A program made the translations under genes and the position numbers. Below the pieces are notes generated by a model. That model was given only the letters and a program-made list of their open reading frames with translations, was not told where the DNA came from and ran no database searches. A stretch of DNA of 7,978 nucleotides from Rhodospirillales bacterium (GTDB taxonomy: Bacteria; Pseudomonadota; Alphaproteobacteria; Acetobacterales; Acetobacteraceae), in assembly GCA_028866335.1 (NCBI GenBank), contig JAGWIL010000066.1, positions 1-7,978 of the forward strand, read 5' to 3'. This document shows, one piece after another, positions 1 through 7,305 of the stretch (the stretch's first letter is position 1; each line of letters begins with the position of its first letter).

Positions 1-607
1 GTGCCAGAATGGCGCAGTTCATCACCACGAACGGCCCTTCGGCGCGGCGGGATTTGGCGTGGATCATCCGCGCCACAACCTCCTTGCCCGCCCCTGGCGG
101 CCCCGAGATGAGCACGCGCGAGCCAGTGGGGGCGACTTTCTCCACGGTGTTACGCAAGGACGCGATGCCGTGGCCCTCGCCGGTGAGGTTGCTGTCGCCG
201 CCCACCCGCAGGCGCAGCTCGGCGTTTTCACGTTCCAGCTTGGCAGCTTCCAGGGCGCGCTTGACCACCAGCAGCAGCCGGTCTGAGTTAAAGGGCTTTT
301 CGATGAAGTCGTAGGCACCACGTTGAATGGCAGCAACCGCGGTTTCGATGGTGCCATGGCCGGAGACCATGATGACCGGCACGCGCGGTACTTCCTGGTG
401 CAGCACGTCCAGAATGCCGATACCATCCAGCTTGGAGCCTTGCAGCCAGACATCCAGCAGCACAAGGGAGGGGCGGCGGGCGCGGTAAGCCGCCAGCGCC
501 TCGTCGGAGCTGCCTGCACTGCGGGCCTCATACCCCTCATCCTTGAGAATCGCTTCGACCAGCAGCCGGATATCCGGCTCGTCATCCACGATCAAAATCT
601 CGGTCAT
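1..607 (-). CDS. ntrX: NtrX, sigma54-type response regulator of the NtrY/NtrX pair (5' part only)
   Basis: Cytosolic response regulator phosphorylated by NtrY; in other alphaproteobacteria it controls nitrogen metabolism, respiration and envelope or cell-cycle genes. About 202 residues are visible; the rest lies beyond the left edge. The N-terminal receiver domain (about 1-118) begins [14 protein letters not shown], with acidic residues D8-D9, phospho-acceptor D52 in LVLLDVWLQGSKLDG (a typical NtrX signature), S82 and K104 in the EKPF motif. A linker leads to the AAA+ domain, whose Walker A GPPGAGKE is visible near residue 170; the sequence ends at MNCAILA. The GAFTGA region and DNA-binding domain cannot be seen, so sigma54 dependence cannot be judged. 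The start is the ATG at 607, which overlaps the ntrY stop by four bases and has an AAGGAG upstream. No frameshift is seen. Identity is very likely from the motifs and the position after ntrY. Confidence 0.94.
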   Translation of the reverse strand, partial: MTEILIVDDEPDIRLLVEAILKDEGYEARSAGSSDEALAAYRARRPSLVLLDVWLQGSKLDGIGILDVLHQEVPRVPVIMVSGHGTIETAVAAIQRGAYDFIEKPFNSDRLLLVVKRALEAAKLERENAELRLRVGGDSNLTGEGHGIASLRNTVEKVAPTGSRVLISGPPGAGKEVVARMIHAKSRRAEGPFVVMNCAILA

Positions 608-2835
608 CGGGTAGGCAACTCCTTCGTTTCCTCCAGCATCGCAGTCTCTGGCAGAGCTGGCAAAATCAGCAACACTTCCGCCCCGGTTCCGCCCGGCGCG
701 GTGTTCAATTCAAGCCGCCCTCCATGGTCCTCCATGATCTTGGCGACAATGGCAAGCCCGAGCCCGGTGCCTTTTACCTTATGGGTTACATAGGGCTCTG
801 TTAAACGGTCGCGCCCGGTTTCCGGCAGGCCAATGCCGTCATCGGTCACGCTTAAGCATGCCATCGCGCCCTGCCTGTAGAGGCGCAGGGTAACATGGCG
901 CGCTCCTTCGCGCATTTCCACCGCATCGGCGGCGTTTTGCAGCAGGTTGGTCAGCGCCTGGCCGATCAGCCGGCGGTCGCATTGGGCGCGTAAGGGGGCG
1001 TCGATCTCCACGCTCCACTCGATTTCCCGCTTGGCCACGCGTTGCAGCACCATCGCCTCGCGGGCCAGCCGCTCCAGGCTTTCCGGGCGCATTACCGGCT
1101 GGGGCATACGCGCGAAGGACGAAAATTCATCCACCATGCGGCCGATATCGCCCACATGGCGCACGATGGTCTCAGCGCATTGGGTGAAGCTTTCGGGGTC
1201 GGAGGTGATCTCCTTGGCGAAGCGGCGTTTCAGCCGTTCAGCGGAAAGCTGAATGGGGGTGAGCGGGTTTTTGATTTCATGCGCGATGCGGCGCGCCACA
1301 TCGGCCCAGGCCGCCTTGCGCTGGGCAGACATCAACTCGGTCACATTGTCGAACGTCACGATAAACCCATCCGCCACGCCTTCTTTCATCTCGGCACCGA
1401 TCCGCACCAGCAGCACGCGCTTGGCAGCACCAGAGCCGTGCTCGATCTGCGCTGTGGCGGGGCGTTCGGGGGTGGCCATCACGCTGTTCATGAGCATGGA
1501 GAATTCTGGCACGACATCGGCTAAATTTTGGCCAATCCGGGGCAGGAGGTCGAGTTGAAGCAGCTCTGAGGCAGCGCGGTTGGGCAGTTCGATACGCCCT
1601 TGTGCGTCCAACCCGATGACGCCAGCGGAAACCCCGGCCAGCACTGTCTCAGTAAAGCGCCGCCGTTCGTCGAGCTGGTTGTTCACGTCCAGCAATTCGC
1701 CGCGCTGTGCGGCAAGCTGGGCGGTCATGCGGTTGAAGGCGCGCGAAAGCCCTTCCATCTCGTCGCCCGTGGCGCGCTCAGGAACCTGCACGTCGAGGTC
1801 GCCCTGGCGGACGGATTCCGCGGCGCGGATGAGATGCCCAAGCGGTTTGGCGATCTGGTTGGCGATGACGAGACCAAAACCGACCAGGGCCGAGAGCACC
1901 AGCAGTGTCAGCACCGCGATGATAAGCGCGAAGGATACCTCTAGCTGCGAGCGGTTTTTGGCGAGGCGTTGATATTCGGCCACCGCCTGGGTGGTTTTGT
2001 TGACATGGTCCAGAATCGCCGGGTCGATCGGCTTTTCCACCATCAGCATCAAGGGCGGCGTGATGTCGAGCTTGATGACAGCCTGTTCAACCGTGCTGCC
2101 ATGCGGGCTTATTACCGGCACATCGCCGCTATTGGCCTGGGCGATGGCGTTATGGTCCGGGATGCTGGCCGCCATGCCCGCGAACAGCCCGGCGGAGGCG
2201 ATGATTTGCCCGGTCAGCGGGTCGAAGATCACCGCCTGGGTGAGGCCGCGCACCGAAGTCTGGCTGACAAGATAGGTGGCGAATTCGTTGGGGTCGCCAA
2301 AGAATACCGAACCGGCCTGGGAGAGGTCGTTTGCCATGGCCAGGGCATCGAGCCGGATGTCGTTCTCATGCTCGGTAAGGTAGCCCTGCGCCACCTGGGC
2401 GCTTTCAGCCAAGGCGGTTTGCACGCGATTGTTGAACCAGGCCTGGATGCCGAAATTGAAGAAGACGATGGCGAAAATGGCCACCAGCACGGCGGGCACC
2501 GCCGCCACGCCGCCAAACAGCACCACCAGCCGCACATGCAGCCTGGCCCCCGCGGCACCGCGCCTGTGTTCCAGCATCACGCGGGTAACCCGCCCGGCCA
2601 ACACCAGAATAAGCAGCAGCAGCGCCGCGAAATCAGCGAAGATGAGCCCCACGGCACCGCCGGAATGCATGTGCAGACGCACCCGCCCGGCCAGCAGCGC
2701 GAAGGTGAGAATGCCCAGCGCCAGCGCGAAAGAGGCGACAAACAGCGTGGCAACACGGCCCAGCATCATGTCCGCCGCCCAGGCAAGCCTGGAGCGCGCC
2801 TGCGGTTTTTCTCCTGATGGCGGCGTTGTGCTCAT
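604..2835 (-). CDS. ntrY: NtrY, membrane sensor histidine kinase
   Basis: Inner-membrane sensor kinase of the NtrY/NtrX pair, 743 residues, a normal family length. Hydrophobic segments lie near residues 27-51, 60-82, 101-130 and 301-325. The stretch between the third and fourth (about 131-300) should be the periplasmic sensor region. A HAMP domain (about 322-375) follows, then a PAS domain (about 390-500), the H-box [20 protein letters not shown] with phospho-acceptor H519, and an ATPase domain with N-box LLQNAADAV (near 631), G1 box DDGIGLPE (near 665) and G2 box [18 protein letters not shown] (near 689). All catalytic motifs are intact. The start ATG at 2835 overlaps the ntrC stop (ATGA) and the 3' end overlaps ntrX in the same way. 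The input signal is not evident from the sequence; in relatives it has been linked to redox/oxygen and nitrogen. Cross-talk with NtrC is known in some species and possible here. Confidence 0.96.
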   Translation of the reverse strand: MSTTPPSGEKPQARSRLAWAADMMLGRVATLFVASFALALGILTFALLAGRVRLHMHSGGAVGLIFADFAALLLLILVLAGRVTRVMLEHRRGAAGARLHVRLVVLFGGVAAVPAVLVAIFAIVFFNFGIQAWFNNRVQTALAESAQVAQGYLTEHENDIRLDALAMANDLSQAGSVFFGDPNEFATYLVSQTSVRGLTQAVIFDPLTGQIIASAGLFAGMAASIPDHNAIAQANSGDVPVISPHGSTVEQAVIKLDITPPLMLMVEKPIDPAILDHVNKTTQAVAEYQRLAKNRSQLEVSFALIIAVLTLLVLSALVGFGLVIANQIAKPLGHLIRAAESVRQGDLDVQVPERATGDEMEGLSRAFNRMTAQLAAQRGELLDVNNQLDERRRFTETVLAGVSAGVIGLDAQGRIELPNRAASELLQLDLLPRIGQNLADVVPEFSMLMNSVMATPERPATAQIEHGSGAAKRVLLVRIGAEMKEGVADGFIVTFDNVTELMSAQRKAAWADVARRIAHEIKNPLTPIQLSAERLKRRFAKEITSDPESFTQCAETIVRHVGDIGRMVDEFSSFARMPQPVMRPESLERLAREAMVLQRVAKREIEWSVEIDAPLRAQCDRRLIGQALTNLLQNAADAVEMREGARHVTLRLYRQGAMACLSVTDDGIGLPETGRDRLTEPYVTHKVKGTGLGLAIVAKIMEDHGGRLELNTAPGGTGAEVLLILPALPETAMLEETKELPTR
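619..624 (-). promoter_or_regulatory. Shine-Dalgarno for ntrX inside the ntrY 3' end
   Basis: On the minus strand an AAGGAG lies 11 bases before the ntrX ATG and within the last codons of ntrY. It supports the ATG at 607 as the real ntrX start. It also suggests that ntrX can recruit ribosomes itself, besides coupling through the ATGA overlap. The spacing is slightly long. Confidence 0.55.
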
Positions 2836-4289
2836 CCCACCCGGCGCTGTACGCCGATTCCGTGCTCGCGGATTTTTTTGCGTAAGGTGTTGCGGTTGAG
2901 GCCCAGAAGGGCCGCGGCGCGGATCTGGTTGCCTCTGGTTTCGGCCAGGGTCATGCGGATGAGCGGGCGTTCCAGCTCCGCCAAAGCGCGCTCATACAGC
3001 ACACCGTCCTCGCCTGATTCGCGCAAAGACGCGAGCAGCCGGGCGATATGGCGCTCCACCACGCTGGCCATGTTGTCGCCCTCCTCGCCAGAAGCGGTGA
3101 TTCTGGGTTCTTCAACCTGGGTATAATCGGCCAGTTCCTGGGCGATGATCTCCTCGGTGATGATCGGCTGTGGAACCAGGGCGGCTAGGCGGCGGATCAC
3201 GTTTTCTAGCTCACGCACATTGCCCGGCCAGCGATATGCTGAAAGCACCGCCATGGCGGCGGGGTCGATAGATTTCGCGGGCAACCCCTCGGCCTGCGCC
3301 TTGTTGAGGAAATGCTGCGCCAGCACGGGGATGTCATCCGGGCGTTCGCGCAAGGGCGGCAGCCGGATGGGTACCACGTTGAGCCGGTAGAACAGATCCT
3401 CTCGGAACTGGCCGGAGCGGATGAGCGACCGGAGATCTCGGTGGGTGGCGGCGACGATGCGCGCATTGGCGCGGATGGGCTGGCGGCCGCCGACAGTGAT
3501 GAACTCACCCTCCTGCAACACGCGCAGAAGGCGGGTTTGGGCTTCCGGCGGCATATCTCCGATTTCGTCCAGAAACAGCGTGCCGCCCGCCGCCTGCTCA
3601 AACCGCCCGATATGGCGGTTGGTGGCGCCGGTAAACGCCCCGCGCTCATGCCCGAACAGCTCGCTCTCAATCAGCTCCCGCGGGATGGCGGCCATGTTGA
3701 TGGCAACAAACGGGCCTTGCCGGCGGCGGCCATAATCGTGCAGTGCCCTGGCCACAAGCTCTTTGCCCGCACCGGATTCGCCGTTGATCATCACCGTGAG
3801 GTCGGTGGTGGTGAGGCGCGCGATGATCCGGTAGATCTCCTGCATCGCCGGGCTACGGCCGATCAACGGCATCTGGTCATCCGGGGATGGTTTTGGCGCT
3901 TCAGCCTGCGCCGCCAGGGCCATGGGCTGTTTCAGCGCCCGGTCCACCACTGCCAGCAAATCGTCCAGATCAAACGGTTTGGGCAGATATTCAAACGCCC
4001 CGCGCTGGGTGGCCTGCACGGCGGTGGTGAGGGTGCTTTGCGCGCTCATCACGATAACCGGCAATTCCGGGCGGATGCGGCGGATGCGGGGAATAAGGTC
4101 CAGCCCGTTTTCTTCAGGCATGATAACATCCGTGATGGCAACATCACCTTCGCCATCTTCCACCCAGCGCCAGAGTGTGGCGGCGGAGGCGGTGGCGCGC
4201 ACCTGATACCCCGCGCGGCCCAGCGCCTGGGTGAGCACGGTGCGGATCGAACGGTCGTCATCGGCAACAAGAACGGTGGGAAGCGTCAT
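2832..4289 (-). CDS. ntrC: NtrC (NRI), sigma54-dependent nitrogen regulator
   Basis: Master transcriptional activator for nitrogen limitation, phosphorylated by NtrB; 485 residues, close to the usual length. The receiver domain (about 1-120) has the acidic pocket D10-D12, phospho-acceptor D54 in [15 protein letters not shown]92-type switch region and K104 in YLPKPF. The AAA+ domain (about 142-370) shows Walker A GESGAGKE at 170-177, the sigma54-contacting loop GAFTGA at 217-222, Walker [11 protein letters not shown] at 235-244 and [15 protein letters not shown] near 353. The C-terminal Fis-type helix-turn-helix is at about 444-480 (ending [21 protein letters not shown]). The intact GAFTGA loop means it should activate sigma54 polymerase, unlike the Rhodobacter capsulatus NtrC that lacks this loop. 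It starts 3 bases after the ntrB stop and ends in an ATGA overlap with ntrY. A purine-rich GAAGAAGG lies upstream in the ntrB end, and AAGAG lies directly before the ATG. Confidence 0.97.
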   Translation of the reverse strand: MTLPTVLVADDDRSIRTVLTQALGRAGYQVRATASAATLWRWVEDGEGDVAITDVIMPEENGLDLIPRIRRIRPELPVIVMSAQSTLTTAVQATQRGAFEYLPKPFDLDDLLAVVDRALKQPMALAAQAEAPKPSPDDQMPLIGRSPAMQEIYRIIARLTTTDLTVMINGESGAGKELVARALHDYGRRRQGPFVAINMAAIPRELIESELFGHERGAFTGATNRHIGRFEQAAGGTLFLDEIGDMPPEAQTRLLRVLQEGEFITVGGRQPIRANARIVAATHRDLRSLIRSGQFREDLFYRLNVVPIRLPPLRERPDDIPVLAQHFLNKAQAEGLPAKSIDPAAMAVLSAYRWPGNVRELENVIRRLAALVPQPIITEEIIAQELADYTQVEEPRITASGEEGDNMASVVERHIARLLASLRESGEDGVLYERALAELERPLIRMTLAETRGNQIRAAALLGLNRNTLRKKIREHGIGVQRRVG

Positions 4290-4292
4290 CTC

Positions 4293-5435
4293 TTAATTCA
4301 CGCCTTCTTCGGAATCTTCATAAACAGGCAGATGGATACGGAATTCTGTCCGCCCAGGACGGGTATCCACATCGATGAGGCCGCCATGATCGGCGATGAT
4401 TTTCGCCACCAGCGCCAGCCCCAGCCCGGAACCAGCCGCCTTGGTGGAAACAAACGGCTCAAACAGATGCCGGCGGATATCCTCGGGGATACCCGGCCCG
4501 TTATCTCGCACCGCGACGAAAAGCGGCAGGTTGGGGCGGGAGCGGCCGGTGGAGGCGGAAAGCCGCACGCCATGCTGAAAGCCGGTGGTGAGGTGAATTT
4601 CACCATCCTGCATATCGCCACCAGAGATCGCCTCCGCGGCGTTTTTCACCAGGTTGAGCAGCACCTGGATGAGCTGGCCGCGGTCGCCCAGCACATGCGG
4701 CAGAGAGGGGTCGTAGGTTTCGACAAATTTCACCCGGGACGCGAATCCAGAGCTTGCCAGCTTGCGCACATGTTCCAGCACGCGGTGGATATTCACCGAT
4801 TGGCGCTCAAGATTCTTCTCGCCGAAGGTCTCCATGCGCTCTACCATGGCGCGGATACGGTCTGCCTCGTCGCGGATGAGCACGGCGAGTTCTTTGTCCT
4901 GCGGGGCGGCGTTGTGTTCCAGAAGCTGTGCGGCACCGCGAATGCCCGAGAGCGGGTTTTTTACCTCATGCGCCAGAATGGCCGCCATGCCGGTGATGGA
5001 GCGCGCGGCGTTGCGGGCGGACATCTGCTGGTCCAGCGCCTTGGCAGCGGATTCGTCCTGGAAGGTGAGCAGCACATAGCCGGGCTGGTCCATCGGGCTG
5101 GCCAGCACGGTGCAGCCCCGCCGGGCCATGCGCGGGCCTTCCAGCACCAAATCGTGCTCGGCGATGCTGACCCCGGCGCTGCGGGCGCGTTCCATCATCA
5201 AAAACACCGGATGGTCCACCGGCAGCAATTCACCCAGGTTGGAGTGCTGGAGAATGTTTTTGGAAGCGCCGAAAAACTCCTCCGCCGCGTAATTTACATC
5301 AGAGATCACATCCTGCTCATCCACCACCACCACGGCGATGGGCAGGCTTTCCAGAATTTGCGCGGGGTCCAGCCGGACGCGTTTTTCGTGCGGCGCGCGG
5401 CGGACGATTTTGAAGGCTTTTTTAAATCCGCTCAT
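4293..5435 (-). CDS. ntrB: NtrB (NRII), cytosolic nitrogen sensor kinase/phosphatase
   Basis: Soluble histidine kinase that phosphorylates and dephosphorylates NtrC under control of PII (GlnB/GlnK) proteins. It has 380 residues and no membrane segment. A PAS domain covers about 22-130 (LPIAVVVVDEQDVISDVNYAAEEFFG is its core). The H-box AILAHEVKNPLSGIRGAAQLLE gives phospho-acceptor H156. The ATPase domain carries N-box NLVKNAAEAI (near 261), G1 box VRDNGPGIPED (near 309) and G2 box GSGLGLALVAKIIADHGG (near 335). All motifs match alphaproteobacterial NtrB. The ATG at 5435 overlaps the dusB stop by four bases (ATGA). No strong Shine-Dalgarno is visible before it, so translation probably depends on coupling to dusB. 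The tail after about residue 367 is short and acidic, as in relatives. Confidence 0.96.
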   Translation of the reverse strand: MSGFKKAFKIVRRAPHEKRVRLDPAQILESLPIAVVVVDEQDVISDVNYAAEEFFGASKNILQHSNLGELLPVDHPVFLMMERARSAGVSIAEHDLVLEGPRMARRGCTVLASPMDQPGYVLLTFQDESAAKALDQQMSARNAARSITGMAAILAHEVKNPLSGIRGAAQLLEHNAAPQDKELAVLIRDEADRIRAMVERMETFGEKNLERQSVNIHRVLEHVRKLASSGFASRVKFVETYDPSLPHVLGDRGQLIQVLLNLVKNAAEAISGGDMQDGEIHLTTGFQHGVRLSASTGRSRPNLPLFVAVRDNGPGIPEDIRRHLFEPFVSTKAAGSGLGLALVAKIIADHGGLIDVDTRPGRTEFRIHLPVYEDSEEGVN

Positions 5436-6487
5436 GCTGCCAGCGCCACTTCATCTTGTCGGATAAAACCCTGTTCGATCAGCGGGTCGTAGAATTGATG
5501 GATCAGCGCCTCCACGGCCTCGCCTGAATCCAGTCGGTTCATCTGGGCGCGGAAGCCAGCGGAGCTGTGCAGCCCCTGGCTGTACCAGGCCACATGTTTG
5601 CGCCCCAGCCTTGTGCCCGCCTGCTCGCCGAAATGCGCGCGGATGGCGCGGTAATGGCACAGCAATATCTCTTTTTGTTCAGCCAGGGAGGGCGGGGCAG
5701 TAAGGCTGCCAGTGCTGAGGTAGTCGATCACCTGCTGCAAAAACCAGGGGCGGCCATAAGCCCCGCGCCCGATCATCACGCCATCAGCGCGCGAGCGGCG
5801 CAGAGCCTCCTCGGCTTTATGTTCGCTGGTGATGTCTCCATTGGCGATCACCGGCAAAGCGGTGGCGGCTTTCACCTCGGCGATGAAATCCCAGTTCGCG
5901 ACACCTTCGTAGAATTGCTGGCGGGTGCGGCCATGTACGGTGAGCATGGCAATGCCCGCCTGCTCGGCAATGCGCGCCAGATTGGGGGCGTTCAGGCTGT
6001 TATGGTCCCAGCCCATGCGCATTTTTAAGGTCACTGGCACATCCACCGCGCGCACGGTGGCTTCCAGAATCCGCCCGGCCAATGCCTCGTCGCGCATAAG
6101 CGAGGAGCCCGCCAATTGCCCAATGGCCACTTTTTTAACCGGACAGCCGAAATTAATATCAATGAGGTCGGCCCCCAGCCCCACCGCGATTTTCGCCGCT
6201 TCGGCCATTGCTTCCGGGTCGCAGCCGGCAAGCTGCACAGAATTTGGGCCGCCGGCGGAAACTACCTCGGCCATGCGCAGTGTGTTGCGGTTCTCCCGCA
6301 CCATTGCCCAGCTCGCGATCATTTCCGAAACCACCAGCCCGGCACCTTGCGCTTTTACCAAAGCACGAAAGGGCAGGTCGGTCACGCCCGAAAGCGGGGC
6401 GAGGATAACCGGGTGTTCCAGCCGTACCTGCCGGGGGCCCTGGCCGATCGTCAACGGTTGGATCATGGGGAAAATGCTGTTGCTCAT
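5432..6487 (-). CDS. dusB: DusB, tRNA-dihydrouridine synthase (NifR3 family)
   Basis: FMN enzyme that reduces specific uridines in the tRNA D-loop to dihydrouridine using NADPH. Up to 351 residues as a TIM barrel. Visible signatures: APLSGVTDLPFRALV (30-44), DINFGCPVKKV with catalytic C115, LKMRMGW (154-160), HGRTRQQFYEG (185-195), IANGDI (214-219) and the FMN-phosphate-binding MIGRGAYGRPW (238-248). The C-terminal helical tRNA-binding part includes RKHVAWYSQG. It is the first gene of the dusB-ntrBCYX operon and was called nifR3 in Rhodobacter for this position; a direct role in nitrogen control is not established. The start is uncertain. The longest frame begins at 6487 with no clear Shine-Dalgarno. 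An internal Met at 6466 (MIQPLTIG) fits the N-terminus of relatives better and would follow from the sigma54-like promoter, whose predicted transcription start lies inside the first codons. Confidence 0.96.
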   Translation of the reverse strand: MSNSIFPMIQPLTIGQGPRQVRLEHPVILAPLSGVTDLPFRALVKAQGAGLVVSEMIASWAMVRENRNTLRMAEVVSAGGPNSVQLAGCDPEAMAEAAKIAVGLGADLIDINFGCPVKKVAIGQLAGSSLMRDEALAGRILEATVRAVDVPVTLKMRMGWDHNSLNAPNLARIAEQAGIAMLTVHGRTRQQFYEGVANWDFIAEVKAATALPVIANGDITSEHKAEEALRRSRADGVMIGRGAYGRPWFLQQVIDYLSTGSLTAPPSLAEQKEILLCHYRAIRAHFGEQAGTRLGRKHVAWYSQGLHSSAGFRAQMNRLDSGEAVEALIHQFYDPLIEQGFIRQDEVALAA

Positions 6488-6493
6488 GATTTG

Positions 6494-6509
6494 GGCAAAT
6501 TAGTTGCCA
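6494..6509 (-). promoter_or_regulatory. Candidate sigma54 (-24/-12) promoter for the dusB-ntrBCYX operon
   Basis: Minus-strand TGGCAACTAATTTGCC matches the consensus TGGCAC-N5-TTGCA at all positions except the last base of each half. The invariant GG and GC have exactly the right spacing. The predicted transcription start is near 6483, so the first in-frame AUG downstream is at 6466. Having a sigma54 site ahead of the operon that encodes NtrC would permit autoactivation. No convincing NtrC binding pair was found upstream; upstream sites would fall inside ispF. The site also forms an inverted repeat (GGCAA/TTGCC), so an operator is an alternative reading. Confidence 0.45.
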
Positions 6510-6577
6510 ATGCCCCGGCGCGCAATGAGGGTTATTGACGATAATGCCGCCATACGTGCATTCCGGCGCGGTAATTT

Positions 6578-6583
6578 GAGGAG
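6578..6583 (+). promoter_or_regulatory. Shine-Dalgarno deciding the ispF start
   Basis: GAGGAG lies 7 bases before the ATG at 6591, an ideal spacing. It favours that ATG over the in-frame ATG at 6504, which would add an arginine-rich 29-residue extension with no counterpart in IspF. The homologous sequence begins directly after 6591 ([12 protein letters not shown]). Confidence 0.8.
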
Positions 6584-6590
6584 AAGACGC

Positions 6591-7085
6591 ATGATCCCGC
6601 GCATCGGCACCGGTTTTGACGTTCACGCCATGGCCGAAAACCGCGACATGATTATCTGCGGGGTGAAAATCCCGCATGAAAAGGGGCTGGCGGGGCATTC
6701 GGATGCCGATGTCGGCATCCACGCGCTATGCGACGCAATTTATGGCGCGCTGGCTGAGGGCGATATTGGCCGGCATTTTCCGCCTAGCGAGGATACCTGG
6801 AAAGACGCAGACAGCGCCCGTTTTTTGCGCCATGCGGCGGAGCGCATCGCGGCACGGGGCGGGCGGCTTGCCAATGCGGATGTGACGATCATCTGCGAGC
6901 GTCCGAAAATCGGCCCGCACGCTTTGGCGATGCGCGAGCGGCTGGCGGCGCTGATGGGCGTTTCCGTCGATCTGGTTTCCGTAAAGGCCACCACCACCGA
7001 GCAGCTGGGCTTTACCGGGCGCGGCGAGGGCATAGCGGCGCAGGCGGCGGTGATTGTGCTGGTGCCGGAAGCTGGGATGCCCTGA
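6591..7085 (+). CDS. ispF: IspF, 2-C-methyl-D-erythritol 2,4-cyclodiphosphate synthase (stand-alone)
   Basis: Fifth enzyme of the MEP isoprenoid pathway: it cyclises CDP-methylerythritol 2-phosphate to MEcPP with release of CMP, as a cytosolic homotrimer. It has 164 residues, the normal length of single-domain IspF. Zinc ligands are D10 and H12 in GTGFDVH and H44 in [21 protein letters not shown] (35-42) is the conserved substrate loop, [11 protein letters not shown] (58-68) follows, and [21 protein letters not shown] (132-152) is the family's C-terminal signature with the CDP-binding region. The enzyme looks complete and active. It is divergent from dusB, at a place where many alphaproteobacteria carry the bifunctional ispDF. 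No ispD part is present upstream, so the cytidylyltransferase must be encoded elsewhere. The upstream 103 bases are shared with the dusB control region; a TTGACG at 6535 could be a -35 box but no good -10 follows. Confidence 0.97.
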   Translation: MIPRIGTGFDVHAMAENRDMIICGVKIPHEKGLAGHSDADVGIHALCDAIYGALAEGDIGRHFPPSEDTWKDADSARFLRHAAERIAARGGRLANADVTIICERPKIGPHALAMRERLAALMGVSVDLVSVKATTTEQLGFTGRGEGIAAQAAVIVLVPEAGMP

Positions 7086-7105
7086 AACATCGTGCAGTTT
7101 GGGCA

Positions 7106-7127
7106 AAAGTCCCGCGCGCGGGGTTTT
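7106..7127 (+). terminator. GC-rich hairpin with T tract just after ispF
   Basis: The perfect palindrome CCCGCGCGCGGG (7111-7122) starts 26 bases after the ispF stop. It is extended by two G-U pairs and A-T pairs into AAA on the left and TTTT on the right. A short T tract directly after a strong GC stem fits an intrinsic terminator for ispF, although four T is few. The A tract on the left would also give T residues on the minus strand, so it could work in both directions. Confidence 0.45.
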
Positions 7128-7162
7128 GGCGGGATGAAAAACACTTCATTCCGCCAGCTTTT
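7127..7162 (+). terminator. Second hairpin after ispF with weak T tract
   Basis: TGGCGGGATGAA (7127-7138) pairs with TTCATTCCGCCA (7145-7156) through 12 base pairs, one of them G-U, around a six-base loop. GCTTTT follows. The base at 7127 is shared with the preceding hairpin, so the outermost pairs of the two compete. It is most simply read as a back-up or processing hairpin at the ispF transcript end; the T tract is too short to be sure it terminates. Confidence 0.4.
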
Positions 7163-7191
7163 CAGCATTGCTGCGCTGCGATAATCCTTGT

Positions 7192-7221
7192 TTCACCGTT
7201 TAAACAGCTCAGATATATAAT
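7192..7221 (+). promoter_or_regulatory. Sigma70-type promoter for the candidate small RNA
   Basis: A perfect -10 box TATAAT lies at 7216-7221, with TTCACC (four of six consensus bases) at 7192-7197 and an 18-base spacer. The expected transcription start is A7228, six to seven bases after the -10 box, exactly where the 5' hairpin of the candidate RNA begins. No plus-strand gene of ordinary size follows, which points to a non-coding transcript. Confidence 0.5.
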
Positions 7222-7227
7222 TGTCCC

Positions 7228-7305
7228 ATAGGATGAGTTTTCTCTCCTATTTTCTTGGACGTTTCCTCCCTAAACTTGGCGGTGCATTGGCACCGCCTTT
7301 TTTTT
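7228..7305 (+). ncRNA. Candidate ~78-nt small regulatory RNA
   Basis: The unit has the layout of a trans-acting bacterial sRNA. A 5' hairpin pairs ATAGGA (7228-7233) with TCCTAT (7245-7250), continuing after one bulged T as GAG (7235-7237) with CTC (7242-7244) around a TTTT loop. A single-stranded linker (7251-7277) contains TTTCCTCCCT, complementary to Shine-Dalgarno sequences. A perfect terminator with eight T ends it; a long U tail is also what Hfq binds. A good promoter sits at the right distance upstream. The RNA would lie between ispF and a convergent gene, in a region more AT-rich than the flanking genes. I do not recognise the family. Function by base pairing to ribosome binding sites is inferred from the exposed motif. 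An alternative is a 26-codon reading frame from 7233, which runs into the terminator stem. Confidence 0.5.
7278..7305 (+). terminator. Strong intrinsic terminator
   Basis: GGCGGTGC (7278-7285) and GCACCGCC (7290-7297) form a perfect 8-bp stem with an ATTG loop, followed directly by eight T (7298-7305). The orientation is plus: the opposite strand has no T run after the stem. It would end the candidate small RNA and any read-through from ispF. Confidence 0.9.

Noticed and set aside
1969..2817. A 282-codon plus-strand open frame antisense to ntrY
   Set aside because: It is a composition shadow of the ntrY coding strand: low-complexity His/Gln/Gly sequence, no family signature and no ribosome site of note.
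3312..5492. A 726-codon plus-strand open frame antisense to ntrC and ntrB
   Set aside because: Its protein is His/Gly/Arg-rich with no recognisable domain, and it lies opposite two genes with every expected kinase and regulator motif. Long antisense frames are common in GC-rich genes because of third-position bias.
6511..6524. TGC-N8-GCA half-sites as an NtrC operator upstream of dusB
   Set aside because: The bases do not fit the GCAC-N-GTGC dyad of NtrC sites beyond the outer TGC/GCA, so it is a chance pattern in GC-rich DNA.
6535..6562. Sigma70 promoter for ispF (TTGACG with TGCATT as -10)
   Set aside because: The -35 is good but the best -10 matches only three of six bases at 16-base spacing. 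It is too weak to annotate, although some ispF promoter must lie in this gap.
6504..6590. N-terminal extension of ispF from the ATG at 6504
   Set aside because: The extension is arginine-rich, unlike any IspF or IspD end I know, and contains the Shine-Dalgarno of the ATG at 6591, where family similarity begins.
6490..7107. Exact 10-base direct repeat TTTGGGCAAA flanking ispF (6490-6499 and 7098-7107)
   Set aside because: Repeats of this length are expected by chance in 8 kb. There is no extended similarity, target-site duplication or mobile gene, and the left copy is explained by the sigma54-like site.
7198..7205. Palindrome GTTTAAAC in the small-RNA promoter spacer
   Set aside because: An 8-base palindrome alone is weak evidence for an operator, and no second copy was seen nearby.
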